Origin: Cryptosporangium aurantiacum
GTDB taxonomy: Bacteria; Actinomycetota; Actinomycetes; Mycobacteriales; Cryptosporangiaceae
Direction of reading: 5' to 3'
Assembly (NCBI RefSeq): GCF_900143005.1
Contig: NZ_FRCS01000030.1
Location: 1-57,656, forward strand
DNA: 57,656 bases
Shown: piece by piece, positions 1 to 8,724 of the stretch
Position numbering within the stretch: position 1 is the stretch's first letter
Layout: every line of letters starts with the position of its first letter
The notes under the pieces: generated by a model
The model's input: only the letters and a program-made list of their open reading frames with translations
Database searches by the model: none
What the model was told of the DNA's origin: nothing
Translations under genes and position numbers: made by a program

Positions 1-355
1 CTCCAACCCCGACATCGACGCTTCGGAAAAGTCACTCCCCGGACCCGCCACCGACCACCCTACGACCCCGGGCTTGACCTAGAGGGGTGCCAGATGAGGA
101 CCGAAGTTGTGCAGAGGCTCGCCTGACGCGGCCTCTCGCCTGGGGTCCCACCTCGTGCGCACCGCCCCCGCGCTGATCGAATGACCGTCCAGAGCGGTGC
201 CCGACAGGGCATGGCGAACCTCTTCGAGGGTGGTTCGCGGCTCTGCTGCCTCTCGACGCGTCGGGGCGATTCACACCTCTCCTGGCCGCGACGGTGAGCC
301 AGGCCATCCGTCAGGGGTGAGGCTGGGGTTGGGCTACGACGGCGATGCTCAGGGT
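1..355. other. Non-coding left edge
   Basis: I see no convincing gene here. Open frames on both strands are arginine- and proline-rich shadows without family motifs. The stretch presumably holds the promoter of the protease gene that follows, but no clear -35/-10 pair stands out. Confidence 0.4.
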
Positions 356-1078
356 GTGACAGCTGCGCCGTCGAACCGCGGGACGCCATCGACGTGGGCC
401 GTGGTGGCGACGGTGGGCCTCATGGCCGGGGTCTTAGCCATCGGGCACTTCGCGCCGTCGGGCTCCATGCTTGTCGCCGGGCCGCTCGGAGCCCTGCTGT
501 TGCTGCTGCTGGCCCGCGTAGCCGGGCTCGGTGCCGGCGACGTCGGCCTGGCCCGCCGGTCCTTGCGGCGTGGTATGGCGTACGCGTTGTGCTGTGCCGC
601 CGCGGTGGCCGTGGTGTACGTGATGGCTGCCTGGCTGCCCGCCACCCGGTCCGCGTTCCTCGACGAGCGGTACCTCACGGACCTGGGCGCGGCGGTGCAC
701 ACCGCGTTCGTGGTGATCCCGCTCGGCACGATCCTGTTCGAGGAGGTCGCCTTCCGAGGAGTGCTGTGGGGGCTGCTGCGTCGGAAGTGGGGCGGCATTC
801 CGGCCACGCTGGTGTCGTCGGCTCTCTTCGGAGTCTGGCACGTGCTGCCGTCGCTGCGTCTCAATCGGGTCAACCCGGCGGTGACCGACCTGGTCGGTCC
901 CGGCCCGACCGGGCAGGTCGTGGCCGTCGCCGGGGCCGTGGTGTTCACGGCGGCGGCCGGGGTGCTGTTGTGCGAGCTACGCCGGCGCAGCGGCAGCCTG
1001 CTGGCCCCGATCGGTCTGCACTGGGCGGTCAACGGCTTCGGCGTCCTGGTGACCGCCGGTATCGGGAGGTGGAGCTGA
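356..1078 (+). CDS. CPBP family intramembrane metalloprotease
   Basis: Predicted integral membrane protease of the CPBP (Abi/CAAX-like) family, about 240 aa with several hydrophobic segments. The family signature is present: an EEVAFRG motif, then FGVWHVLPSL and a C-terminal HWAVNG, which supply the Glu and His residues of the intramembrane zinc site. The start is uncertain. The frame is open from 197, but the first ~50 residues of that version look non-coding. GTG at 356 (used here) and GTG at 317 are both possible, neither with a strong ribosome site. The stop overlaps the ATG of the hydrolase gene (TGATG), so the two are probably co-translated. The substrate is unknown. Confidence 0.8.
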   Translation: MTAAPSNRGTPSTWAVVATVGLMAGVLAIGHFAPSGSMLVAGPLGALLLLLLARVAGLGAGDVGLARRSLRRGMAYALCCAAAVAVVYVMAAWLPATRSAFLDERYLTDLGAAVHTAFVVIPLGTILFEEVAFRGVLWGLLRRKWGGIPATLVSSALFGVWHVLPSLRLNRVNPAVTDLVGPGPTGQVVAVAGAVVFTAAAGVLLCELRRRSGSLLAPIGLHWAVNGFGVLVTAGIGRWS

Positions 1079-2820
1079 TGACAGGCGATGGAGAGGATGG
1101 CACGGAGATGACGACCACGACGTCGCGGGTGCCGGCGCCCGCCGAGCCCGAGCATCCATCGCAACCGCGACGCGGCTGGTGGTGGCGACTGCTGCATCGG
1201 TGGCACTACGGCTACGTCGGGCTGCTCGCCGCGGTGACCTGCTTCTGTCTGTCGCTGACGCCGTCGCTGCTGCCGCGGGGGCCCGGGCTACAGGGGGCGG
1301 TGAGCGGCATCTCGGCGGCGATCGGTTACGGGCTCGGCGTGCTGGCGGTGTGGCTGGCCAGTAAGCTGCGCAGCCGCCCGATGCACCGGCCCGGCCGGAC
1401 CGCCTGGCGCATCCTGGCTGTCGGCGCCGCGGTCGCCGTGCTGTTCTTCCTCTATCGGGGCGCCGGCTGGCAGCGGGAGATCCACGAGATGATGGGCGTG
1501 GACGCGCCTGCACGTCCCCGGTACCTCCTCGTCCTGCCGCTCGCCCTGCTCCTCGCCGCCGGCCTGGTTGGCCTGATCCGGCTGCTGTCCCGCGCGGCCC
1601 GCGGCGTCGGCCGACTGCTCGGACGGGTGATCCCGGCGTCGACCGCGCGGGTGCTCGCCGGCCTGGTGGTGATACTGCTGACGCTGGGCGTGCTCAACGG
1701 CGTGGTCCTCGACGGGTTCTTCACCGTTACCGACAACAGCTTCAAGGCGATCAACGGCGAGACCGAGCCCGACGTGTCGCCGACCCAGGATCCGCTACGT
1801 TCGGGCGGTCCGGGCTCGCTGGTGTCCTGGGCGTCGCTCGGCAAGCAGGGCCGCAGCTTCGTCGCGGGCGGGCCCAGCCTCGAAGAGCTGCGGCGATTCG
1901 GCGGCAACGGCGCCGAACGGCCGATCCGGGTCTATGCCGGACTGGACTCGGCGCCGACCTCGCGGGAACGGGCCGCCCTGGCCGTGGCGGAGTTGCAACG
2001 CACCGGTGCGTTCGACCGCAAGGTGCTGCTCGTGATCACCACGACCGGCACGGGCTGGGTCGACCAGGACGGCGTCGACCCGCTGGAGTACATGTACAAC
2101 GGCGACTCCGCCATGGTCGGCATGCAGTACTCGTACCTGCCTAGCTGGCTGTCCTTCCTGGTCGACAAGGAACGCGCCCGGCAGGCCGGGCGCGACCTGT
2201 TCAACGCCGTGTACGGGGCATGGTCGAAGCTGGCAGTGGGCAAACGGCCCAAACTGCTGCTGTTCGGCGAGAGCCTGGGCTCGTTCGGCGCGGAGTCGGC
2301 GTTCAGCGGCGCCGACGACATCCGCAACCGGGTCGACGGCATGCTGCTCGTCGGCCCGCCCAACCGCAACGAGCTGTGGCGCCAGTTCGTCGCCGACCGC
2401 GATCCGGGCAGCACCGAGATCCTGCCCAGCTACGAGAACGGCGCCACGATCCGCTTCGCCCGTGATCCGGCCACCGACCTGGACCGTCCGGCGTCGGCGT
2501 GGTCGACACCGCGGGTGGCGTACCTGCAGCACGCGTCGGACCCGATCGTGTGGTGGAGTCCGCGGCTGATGCTCAGCCGTCCGGACTGGCTGCGCGAGCC
2601 CCGCGGCGCCGACGTGTCGACCGACATCCACTGGTACCCGTTCGTGACGTTCTGGCAGGTGACCGCCGACATGGCCTTCTCCACCGGGGTGCCGGCCGGG
2701 CACGGGCACAGCTACGGCTCGGAACCGGTGCCCGCCTGGGCGGACATCGCGCCCCCGGACAACTGGACCGCGCAGCGGACCGCGGAGCTGACCGACCTGA
2801 TCGCGACCCGGTCCGACTGA
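1078..2820 (+). CDS. Membrane-anchored alpha/beta-hydrolase (Abhydrolase_9 type)
   Basis: A 580-aa protein with an N-terminal membrane domain of four or five hydrophobic segments (about residues 40-220) and a C-terminal alpha/beta-hydrolase domain. The nucleophile elbow reads GESLGSFG, giving the catalytic Ser. Acidic and His candidates lie in SDPIVWW and in GHGHSYG near the C terminus. The layout and length fit the actinobacterial Abhydrolase_9 family, whose physiological substrate is not established. ATG at 1078 is chosen because it overlaps the upstream stop and the longer open frame to the left is the shadow of the protease gene. It probably acts on lipid or ester substrates at the outer face of the membrane, by inference from topology. 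Confidence 0.82.
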   Translation: MTGDGEDGTEMTTTTSRVPAPAEPEHPSQPRRGWWWRLLHRWHYGYVGLLAAVTCFCLSLTPSLLPRGPGLQGAVSGISAAIGYGLGVLAVWLASKLRSRPMHRPGRTAWRILAVGAAVAVLFFLYRGAGWQREIHEMMGVDAPARPRYLLVLPLALLLAAGLVGLIRLLSRAARGVGRLLGRVIPASTARVLAGLVVILLTLGVLNGVVLDGFFTVTDNSFKAINGETEPDVSPTQDPLRSGGPGSLVSWASLGKQGRSFVAGGPSLEELRRFGGNGAERPIRVYAGLDSAPTSRERAALAVAELQRTGAFDRKVLLVITTTGTGWVDQDGVDPLEYMYNGDSAMVGMQYSYLPSWLSFLVDKERARQAGRDLFNAVYGAWSKLAVGKRPKLLLFGESLGSFGAESAFSGADDIRNRVDGMLLVGPPNRNELWRQFVADRDPGSTEILPSYENGATIRFARDPATDLDRPASAWSTPRVAYLQHASDPIVWWSPRLMLSRPDWLREPRGADVSTDIHWYPFVTFWQVTADMAFSTGVPAGHGHSYGSEPVPAWADIAPPDNWTAQRTAELTDLIATRSD

Positions 2821-3608
2821 CTTGGACGTCATCCTGGTCCTGAAGGCGCTGTTGCGTTGAGCGAACGCAGACGCGCCAAGATCGGCTTCGCTTCGTCAGA
2901 CGGCCCGACATGAGCGGTCGAGCGGTGGTCAGACTCACGCAGGCCCCACTCGCCACGACGCTGGAGGCGCGGCGGCAGGACCAGGAAGGCATACCGACTG
3001 AGTCGGACGAGTGAACCGGCTACGCGTCACCCGCGCTGGCGGAACGCAGAGACGGCCGCATCGTCGCCCTGAACTGCGAAGATGCGGTTCTTGTCTTGAC
3101 AACTTTGGTCCACGCAAGAGGTTCGAACCGCTTTGTCTGAATTGCGTTAGCGTAGGTTACGGCCGATCGGCTCGCTGATCTGCGTAAACGGCTCGGGTGG
3201 AGCGGTTCTCACGGAAGTATGGCCGCCGCGATTTATGCGCGGATCGCAGCACAAGGCCAGCTCCGTAACTCGCGGAGCTGGCCTTTCTTGGCCAGCTGTC
3301 CACGCCGCGGCGCTCCGACCCTGGCCTATCCGGCTTGACGATGACGCCCGCCGCAGGCGAGTAGCTGCAGAGCGTCTGGCGTGTGAGGCCAGGGGGGCGC
3401 GAGGACGGTTCGGTCGCCTCCTAGGCAAAGACCCGTTGGTGACACGGGCGGCGCTAACGTCTCGCAGCGCGGCACGCCGTCGCGCCGTGCCTGCCCACAA
3501 TGGCAGCCCGGAGAGGCCCGGCGGCGGCACAGGCATGACTCTCTCTTCCGGACCGGTCCAGATCCGGCCACGCCGTCGGCGGGTGCGGTCCCGCGGCCGG
3601 TCCCGTCG
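2821..3608. other. Long intergenic stretch without a confident gene
   Basis: Open frames exist on both strands, but their composition is that of shadows. Two structured elements are visible. One is a strong hairpin at 3253-3285. The other is a near-palindrome around 3112-3131, centred on GGTTCGAACC, just downstream of a TTGACA box at about 3095. No good -10 follows that box. The centre resembles a tRNA T-loop but no tRNA fold surrounds it. Confidence 0.4.
3253..3285 (+). terminator. Strong hairpin, probable Rho-independent terminator
   Basis: A perfect 13-bp stem (AAGGCCAGCTCCG with its complement) closes a 7-base loop and is followed by TTCTTG. It may end transcription from the hydrolase operon 430 bp upstream or from a small transcript in this gap. 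Confidence 0.6.
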
Positions 3609-3800
3609 ATGTCGTCGAGCACTGAACCGCTGTGCGAGCACCAGCTCGCACCCTGGAATCCCGAGCGCGACGACCCGTACTTCACCCTCGACGCCCAGGT
3701 CGCCGCCATCGACATGGCCTTGACCGAGGAGGCGGCAGGACGCAGCCTCTCCCGGGCCATCGTGGACCATGCCGACGAGCTCGTCGGCCGGTCAACCTGA
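3609..3800 (+). CDS. Small hypothetical protein (63 aa)
   Basis: A 63-aa acidic protein with balanced composition (motifs NPERDDPYFTLDAQ and RAIVDHADELV), unlike the arginine-rich shadow frames around it. It starts at ATG 3609. I recognise no domain and there is no strong ribosome site. It could be a genuine small soluble protein or the surviving piece of a larger gene in this decayed stretch. Nothing in the context assigns a role. Confidence 0.4.
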   Translation: MSSSTEPLCEHQLAPWNPERDDPYFTLDAQVAAIDMALTEEAAGRSLSRAIVDHADELVGRST

Positions 3801-3920
3801 GCCACATCATCCGCGGCGCACTGCAGTCGGCGTCGATCGGCTACTGGGTCGGCGCCGCCATGGCGCCGCCGCCCCGCCGCCGCGGCCTGACCACCACACC
3901 AGGGCCGTCCGGGAAACCGG

Positions 3921-4020
3921 GGGAACCTCAACCTGTACCGCGAGCAGTGGGTGCATGTGGTCGCCGCCGACGTCGAACTTCCCGACGGACGGCGCCGCCA
4001 GAACGGCACCGCGCGCAAGA
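3921..4020 (+). pseudogene. Possible Nudix hydrolase remnant
   Basis: One plus-strand frame reads NLYREQWVHVVAADVELPDG, which resembles the first beta strands of actinobacterial Nudix hydrolases. The frame soon loses resemblance and never reaches a Nudix box. I read it as a truncated gene left beside the lasso operon; the match is from memory and short. Confidence 0.3.
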
Positions 4021-4058
4021 CCCTGATTGATCGTGGCCAGGACGTCTCGCGATGGAAA

Positions 4059-4106
4059 GTCACTCGAACAGGTGTCACTTGGTCCGGGGTCACCCGAACA
4101 CGTGTC
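4059..4106 (+). repeat. Tandem 18-bp direct repeat upstream of the lasso operon
   Basis: GTCACTCGAACAGGTGTC (4059-4076) recurs as GTCACCCGAACACGTGTC (4089-4106), 16 of 18 bases identical and exactly 30 bp apart, about three helical turns. The second copy ends three bases before the probable -35. That is the position expected for an activator or response-regulator site. Confidence 0.65.
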
Positions 4107-4108
4107 GT

Positions 4109-4136
4109 GGAAATTCTGTCTGTCCTCTTTAGCGTC
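4109..4136 (+). promoter_or_regulatory. Putative promoter of the lasso operon
   Basis: Two readings are possible. An ECF-like promoter would use GGAAAT (4109-4114) and CGTC (4133-4136) with an 18-base spacer. A housekeeping promoter would use the -10 TAGCGT (4130-4135) with a poor -35, as is common for activated promoters. Either gives a leader of roughly 45 bases before the precursor gene. Confidence 0.4.
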
Positions 4137-4186
4137 GATGCCGTGGCGCCCGGGCTGGCCGGGCAACCCGCGAAAGGAGAAGCGCA

Positions 4187-4318
4187 ATGACGGACGAGAC
4201 GACCTACGTGTCGCCGACCCTCATCGAGGTGGGCGACTTCGCCGAGCTGACGCTCGGTAACGGCGGCGGCGGAGTCGACACCTTCTGGGAGTGCTGGTTC
4301 TGGTGCGACCGCCCGTGA
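4187..4318 (+). CDS. Lasso peptide precursor (43 aa)
   Basis: The gene starts at ATG 4187, seven bases after the ribosome site AAAGGAGA. It encodes a 43-aa lasso precursor. The leader has the RRE-recognition pattern Y7-x2-P10-x-L12-x3-G16, and Thr22 sits at the penultimate leader position required by the peptidase. Cleavage after Leu23 gives a 20-residue core starting at Gly24. Core Gly1 and Asp8 would form an eight-residue macrolactam ring; residues 2-6 are Asn and four Gly. The tail has Trp11, Trp14, Trp16, Phe10 and Phe15, with Cys13 and Cys17. Two Cys in the tail at 13 and 17 is the arrangement I recall for LP2006, the disulfide-handcuffed class IV lasso peptide. Cyclase, RRE and peptidase genes follow directly. 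The product structure is inferred. Confidence 0.9.
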   Translation: MTDETTYVSPTLIEVGDFAELTLGNGGGGVDTFWECWFWCDRP

Positions 4319-4425
4319 CGCTCGCCTGAGCCGATAGGCCGGTGGGGCGCTCGTCGTAGTCATTCATCGACGGGCGTCCCGCTGGCGCACCCGTCGATTC
4401 GGTCCTCCGACAGAAGGGCAGGGGC

Positions 4426-6249
4426 ATGGATTTCGTACTCCTACCGGACACCGAGGCCGGTGAACACGTTGCACGCCTGCTGAACCTCAAGCCCGGCCAC
4501 CGGCGTGTCGCTCACGCATCGGGCAGACCGTGGATCGTCGGATCATGGGCCGACGACGAACTCCTCGAGGCCGTCAGCGATCGAGGGGTACGGCTGGTTG
4601 TTCTGGGCTTCACCCGTGTGACGGCGGGCCGCCTGGACGACCTTCTCCGTCCGGTGGCGCGGCTCGACGACCTGGACCGGGTAGCGACGCGGCTACCCGG
4701 TAGTTGGTTCCTGTTCGGGTCGGCGAACGGCGATGTGCGGGCGCAAGGCAGCGTGTCGGGAGTGCACCGGCTCTACCACGCCGAGATGGCCGGCGTCACC
4801 GTGGTGGCGAACGGACCGTTGGCGCTGGCGGAATTGACCGGTGCCGGGCTCGACGTCGTTCACGTGGCACGGCATCTGTTGTCGCCCTCCCCGCCCTGGC
4901 CGCTGAGCGAGCAGAGCGACTGGCAGGGCGTGGAGCCTGTGGCCACCGATCACTACCTCGAACTCAGGCGGGATAGCGGCGCCCGCGTCGTCCGGTGGTG
5001 GAGGCCTCCGGATCCGGACACACCGGTGGCCGACGCGGCGACTGTGCGTGACGCCCTCACCGAGGCGGTAGCGTTGCGCACCGCGCGGGGCGGCACCCTG
5101 AGCGCCGACCTGTCCGGTGGAATGGACTCCACCAGTCTGTGCTTCCTCGCAGCATCCGGTCCCGCGGAACTCGTGACCATGCGCTGGGGCGGACGAGACC
5201 TTGCCAACGACGACGCCGCCTGGTCCGCGCGAGCCGCAGCGAAGTTGCCACGCGCCCGGCACGTGGTGATACCCCCGAGTGAGGTTCCGCTGAACTTTGC
5301 CGGTTTGACCACGGACCGCACCGATCCGGAAGCACCGTTCGCCTGGATACGCGGCCGGGCCATCATGGGGCTCCAGGCGCGTCGGCTCGCCGAACTAGGG
5401 TCCACTGTCCATCTCACCGGTCATGGGGGGGACGAGCTTTTCTACGCCCTCCCGATGTACGACCACACGGTCATCCGTCAGCAACCGGTGCGCTACCTGC
5501 AGACGCTGCGGATGCACCAGGCGCTTCGCCGTTGGTCGGTGCCGAAGACCCTGCGCCAGCTGTGGGACAACCGTAGCTACGGGCGGTGGCTCGCAGACGC
5601 CGGGCGCGCTCTCGGCGCGCCACCCACCAGGCAGGCAATACCCTGCTCGGACTGGGGTGTCGCAATCACGCTTCCGCCGTGGGCGACGCCCGACGCAGTG
5701 ACGACGATGCGGGATGCCCTGCTCGGGTCGGCCCATACCTGCGCGCCCCTGCATCCGCTGCGAGGGCAGCACGTGGTGCTGCAGACCGTGCGCGAGTGCG
5801 GTGCCTCCATCCGTCAGGTGAATCGGCTCACCTCCGCGCACGGCGTGTCCTGGCACGCTCCGTACCTCGACGACCGCGTGGTGGAGGCTGTGCTGGCCGT
5901 CCGCATTGCCGATCGTGCCGAACCGCGCTCCTACAAGGCCGTGCTCGGCGCCGCGATGCGGGGAATCGTTCCGCCCGAGCTTTTGGGTCGTCCGTCCAAA
6001 GCGGAGTACAGCGCGGACGTGTACGCGGGTCTGAAGCGCCATCGGCCGGAACTGCTCGAATTGTGCGACGGCATGCGACTCGCCGAGCTGGGGCTGGTCG
6101 ACGCGGGAATGTTCCGCTCGGCCGTGCTGGGCCTGCACCCGACGTCGCGCACGTTGATCCCCCTCTTCCGCACGCTCGCCTGCGAGACCTGGCTGCGGTC
6201 GATATCCGCTTCCGCGCTCGGGCTCGCCGCGACGCCCAGCACGGCCTAG
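4426..6249 (+). CDS. Lasso cyclase (asparagine synthetase-like)
   Basis: A 607-aa homologue of asparagine synthetase B. In lasso pathways this enzyme adenylates the Asp/Glu side chain and joins it to the freed Gly1 amine. The ATP pyrophosphatase PP-loop SGGMDS lies at residues 230-235, followed by TGHGGDELF (331-339) and a C-terminal APYLDDRVVE block with RPSKAEYSAD. The N-terminal half lacks the Cys2 glutaminase nucleophile (it begins MDFVLL), as expected for an enzyme that needs no ammonia. Length is typical of actinobacterial lasso cyclases. A 107-bp gap separates it from the precursor, and the RRE gene follows after 16 bp. Confidence 0.93.
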   Translation: MDFVLLPDTEAGEHVARLLNLKPGHRRVAHASGRPWIVGSWADDELLEAVSDRGVRLVVLGFTRVTAGRLDDLLRPVARLDDLDRVATRLPGSWFLFGSANGDVRAQGSVSGVHRLYHAEMAGVTVVANGPLALAELTGAGLDVVHVARHLLSPSPPWPLSEQSDWQGVEPVATDHYLELRRDSGARVVRWWRPPDPDTPVADAATVRDALTEAVALRTARGGTLSADLSGGMDSTSLCFLAASGPAELVTMRWGGRDLANDDAAWSARAAAKLPRARHVVIPPSEVPLNFAGLTTDRTDPEAPFAWIRGRAIMGLQARRLAELGSTVHLTGHGGDELFYALPMYDHTVIRQQPVRYLQTLRMHQALRRWSVPKTLRQLWDNRSYGRWLADAGRALGAPPTRQAIPCSDWGVAITLPPWATPDAVTTMRDALLGSAHTCAPLHPLRGQHVVLQTVRECGASIRQVNRLTSAHGVSWHAPYLDDRVVEAVLAVRIADRAEPRSYKAVLGAAMRGIVPPELLGRPSKAEYSADVYAGLKRHRPELLELCDGMRLAELGLVDAGMFRSAVLGLHPTSRTLIPLFRTLACETWLRSISASALGLAATPSTA

Positions 6250-6265
6250 CCGAGAGGTGTCTGAG

Positions 6266-6523
6266 ATGTCCCTGACCCTCGCCGATTCCGTCAGCCTGAC
6301 GCCGACGGACGACGGAATGGTGCTGCTCGACGAGCGCACCGGACGCTACTTCCAGTTGAACGACACCGGCGCAACCATACTGCTGATGCTGACCAGCGGC
6401 GTCGCGGAGGACCTGGTCGCCGTAGAGCTGCGCAAGCGCTTCGGCGTCGGCGCCGACACGGCGGATCAGGACGTGGTCACGTTCACGGCCGCGCTGCGCT
6501 CGGCCGGGCTGGTGACACCGTGA
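6266..6523 (+). CDS. PqqD-like RiPP recognition element (lasso B1)
   Basis: An 85-aa PqqD-family protein with the fold's typical LLDERTGRYFQLNDTGATILLML core. In actinobacterial lasso systems this separate RRE binds the YxxPxL leader motif and presents the precursor to the peptidase and cyclase. ATG 6266 is chosen because GAGAGG lies eight bases upstream; GTG 6257 in the same frame would sit directly on that ribosome site. The stop overlaps the GTG of the peptidase gene by four bases, indicating coupled translation. Confidence 0.9.
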   Translation: MSLTLADSVSLTPTDDGMVLLDERTGRYFQLNDTGATILLMLTSGVAEDLVAVELRKRFGVGADTADQDVVTFTAALRSAGLVTP

Positions 6524-6933
6524 GCATGCCCGTGGTGCTCGAGTCGGCGCCCCGGGTGCCGGTACGAGATCGCCTTCAGGCAATGCTGGCGGTCGCGGTG
6601 GCCCGGCTGCTGATCACTCGGCCTCCGGCCCGCCTATGCCGGTGGCTGACGCTCGCCAGCCGAGGTGCTGCGGCCGCTTCCGAAGCCGAGGCGCGGCGCG
6701 CACGCCGCGCGGTGGTGGCAGTCAGCCGGCGTTGCGCCGGCCAGCACTGCCTGCAGCGGTCCGTTGCGGTGGCATTGTTCGCCCGCATCGGCGGCAGCTG
6801 GCCGGATTGGTGCAGCGGCGTTCGGACGGAACCGTTCCGTGGACACGCCTGGGTTGAGGTCGCCGGTCGACCGGTGGACGAACCGGAGGACGGCCATCTC
6901 TATCGCACGGTGCTGGCCGTGCGCGCGCGGTGA
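6520..6933 (+). CDS. Lasso leader peptidase (transglutaminase-like B2)
   Basis: A 137-aa cysteine protease of the lasso B2 (transglutaminase core) family that removes the leader peptide. The triad is visible: Cys77 in GQHCLQRS, His109 in RGHAW and Asp120 in GRPVDEP. Length and motif spacing match stand-alone B2 proteins. It starts at GTG 6520, overlapping the RRE stop (GTGA), with ATG 6526 as an alternative. Its own stop overlaps the GTG of the exporter ATPase. Confidence 0.92.
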   Translation: MSMPVVLESAPRVPVRDRLQAMLAVAVARLLITRPPARLCRWLTLASRGAAAASEAEARRARRAVVAVSRRCAGQHCLQRSVAVALFARIGGSWPDWCSGVRTEPFRGHAWVEVAGRPVDEPEDGHLYRTVLAVRAR

Positions 6934-7865
6934 ACGCCGTCCGGACCCGTGGGCTCGGCAAGGCCTACCGGGACGCGACGGCCGTCCGCGGCTTGGACCT
7001 GACCGTGCCACGAGGCACGACATTCGGATTTCTGGGGCCCAACGGCGCGGGCAAGTCCACGACGATCGGCATGCTGTGCACCCTGATCAGGCCTACCGCC
7101 GGTGAGGCATCGGTGGCGGGGCAGGACATAAACCGGGCACCCCACGAGGTGCGCCGACGGATCGGGCTCGTCACCCAGGAGTCCACAGTCGACCAGGACT
7201 TGAGCGCGATAGAAAATCTATCGTTCCACGCCGAGCTGTACGGCGCGTCCCGGCGTGACGCGCGGCGGCGCGCCGGCGCCGTACTCGAAATCATGCATCT
7301 GGCCGAGCGGGGCCGATCACCGGTCCGGACCTACTCCGGAGGCATGCGTCGGCGGCTCGACATCGCTCGCGGTCTGATGCACGAACCCGAGGTGTTGTTC
7401 CTCGACGAACCCACCGCCGGCCTCGACCCGCACAGCAGAGCGAACATCTGGACGCGCCTGCACGAACTGCGGCAACGGCAGGGGATCACGATCTTCCTCA
7501 CTACGCACTACCTGGAGGAGGCCGAGAACTGCGGGCGAATCGCCGTGATCGATCGTGGCTCGGTCGTGGCCGAAGGGTCACCGGCGGACCTCAAGTCAAC
7601 GGTCGGGGACGACCTGGTGTGCCTCCGAACGGCGGACGACGCGGCAGCGGTCCACGCCGTGCGGACCCAGCTCGGGCTCGCGGCGGCGCTGGTCAACCAC
7701 GAGGTGCGAGTCCGAGCTACTGACGGGGCAGCTCTCATACCGGCGCTGATCCAGGCAGTCACGGTTCCGGTGACCTCCGTGACCGTGGTCAAGCCGAGCC
7801 TCGACGACGTGTTCCTGCACCACACCGGCCGGACAATTGGTGAACCGGTGGGGGATCCCCGATGA
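6930..7865 (+). CDS. ABC exporter ATPase, DrrA type
   Basis: A 311-aa ATPase with Walker A GPNGAGKST (residues 36-44), signature SGG at 136, Walker B LFLDEP (near 157-161) and the switch His in LTTHYLEEAE. The C-terminal extension (about 220-300) is typical of DrrA/daunorubicin-resistance ATPases. With the overlapping permease it should export the mature lasso peptide and give self-protection, by inference from position within the operon. Start at GTG 6930 (GTGA overlap). Confidence 0.9.
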   Translation: MNAVRTRGLGKAYRDATAVRGLDLTVPRGTTFGFLGPNGAGKSTTIGMLCTLIRPTAGEASVAGQDINRAPHEVRRRIGLVTQESTVDQDLSAIENLSFHAELYGASRRDARRRAGAVLEIMHLAERGRSPVRTYSGGMRRRLDIARGLMHEPEVLFLDEPTAGLDPHSRANIWTRLHELRQRQGITIFLTTHYLEEAENCGRIAVIDRGSVVAEGSPADLKSTVGDDLVCLRTADDAAAVHAVRTQLGLAAALVNHEVRVRATDGAALIPALIQAVTVPVTSVTVVKPSLDDVFLHHTGRTIGEPVGDPR

Positions 7866-8695
7866 GGACGGATGAGGTCACCGCGATGCCGGCATCAGCT
7901 CCGACGCCCATCACGCCGGCCCCGGACCGGGGGACACGTGAGTGGCGCGCGATTCGGGTGCTCTGGCGCCGGGAGATGCTACGGCTCGTCCGAAACCCGA
8001 TGCACATCGTCCTGATGCTGATGAATCCGTTGCTTTTCCTCTTCGTCCTCGGGGGTGGGCTCAACGGTGTGATCCGGGGCGGCGACTACCAGCAGTTCCT
8101 GTTTCCCGGGATCCTGGTCATGGCTGCGCAGGCGCCGGCCCTCGGCGTCGGATCGTCGATCATCCGGGACCGCGAGATCGGTTTCCTCCGAGGCATGCTG
8201 GTCGCTCCCGTGAGCCGGGGGACACTGCTCATCGGCAAGTGTCTCGGGGGCGCGACTGTCGCCACCGTGCAGGCGTGTCTCCTGCTCTGCTTCGCCGGCG
8301 TTGTCGGGATGTCCTACCGCCCGACCGTGCTGGCGGCCCTGCTCGTGGAGCTCGCGGTGGTAGCCCTCGCGCTCACTACCGCGGGTGCGTTCATCGCGGT
8401 CGTGGTACGCCGCACGGAGACTTTCCAGGCTGTATTAGGACTGGCGACCATGCCCCTGCTCTTCTTGTCGGGGGCCTTGTTTCCTCCGAGCGGGCTGCCG
8501 GCAGGGCTCCACGTCGTAAGCCTGATCAACCCGTTGACCTATGCCGTCGACGCGCTGCGCCGCACCTCCGGAGGGCCCGCCCTGGTGACCTGGGGCGGTT
8601 GGATACCGCCGGTCGCCCTCGAGTTGCTCATGCTGGCCGCCGCCGGCGTCCTCGCGCTCGCGATGGGCGCGCGCCGGTTCGCGAGCGAAACGTGA
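7862..8695 (+). CDS. ABC-2 type permease, DrrB type
   Basis: A 277-aa membrane protein with about six transmembrane segments and the ABC-2 family pattern, including SLINPLTYAVDALRR before the last segment. It overlaps the ATPase gene by four bases (ATGA) and is its obvious partner in lasso peptide export. The stop overlaps an ATG at 8695 in the frame of the oxidoreductase gene, keeping the latter in the same transcript. Confidence 0.9.
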   Translation: MRTDEVTAMPASAPTPITPAPDRGTREWRAIRVLWRREMLRLVRNPMHIVLMLMNPLLFLFVLGGGLNGVIRGGDYQQFLFPGILVMAAQAPALGVGSSIIRDREIGFLRGMLVAPVSRGTLLIGKCLGGATVATVQACLLLCFAGVVGMSYRPTVLAALLVELAVVALALTTAGAFIAVVVRRTETFQAVLGLATMPLLFLSGALFPPSGLPAGLHVVSLINPLTYAVDALRRTSGGPALVTWGGWIPPVALELLMLAAAGVLALAMGARRFASET

Positions 8696-8724
8696 TGCCC
8701 GGAACCCAGCGAGAGGTAGTCCCG

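Noticed and set aside
1795-2832. 345-aa minus-strand frame opposite the hydrolase gene
   Set aside because: It mirrors the hydrolase codons, is Arg/Gly/Val-rich and has no domain. The plus-strand protein carries clear motifs.
3105-3135. Possible tRNA T-arm (GGTTCGAACC)
   Set aside because: No acceptor stem, D-arm or anticodon arm can be folded around it and no CCA-side match exists. It is better described as a palindrome.
4187-4318. Alternative core start at Gly26-Gly29 of the lasso precursor
   Set aside because: Only a start at Gly24 puts Thr22 at the conserved penultimate leader position and gives an eight-residue ring to Asp31.
3326-4363. 345-aa minus-strand frame covering the lasso promoter and precursor
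   Set aside because: It has low-complexity Arg/Ala/Pro composition, no ribosome site and no domain, and runs across the regulatory repeats.
5395-6339. 314-aa minus-strand frame within the lasso cyclase region
   Set aside because: It is complementary to the cyclase PP-loop protein; no ribosome site and no recognisable family.
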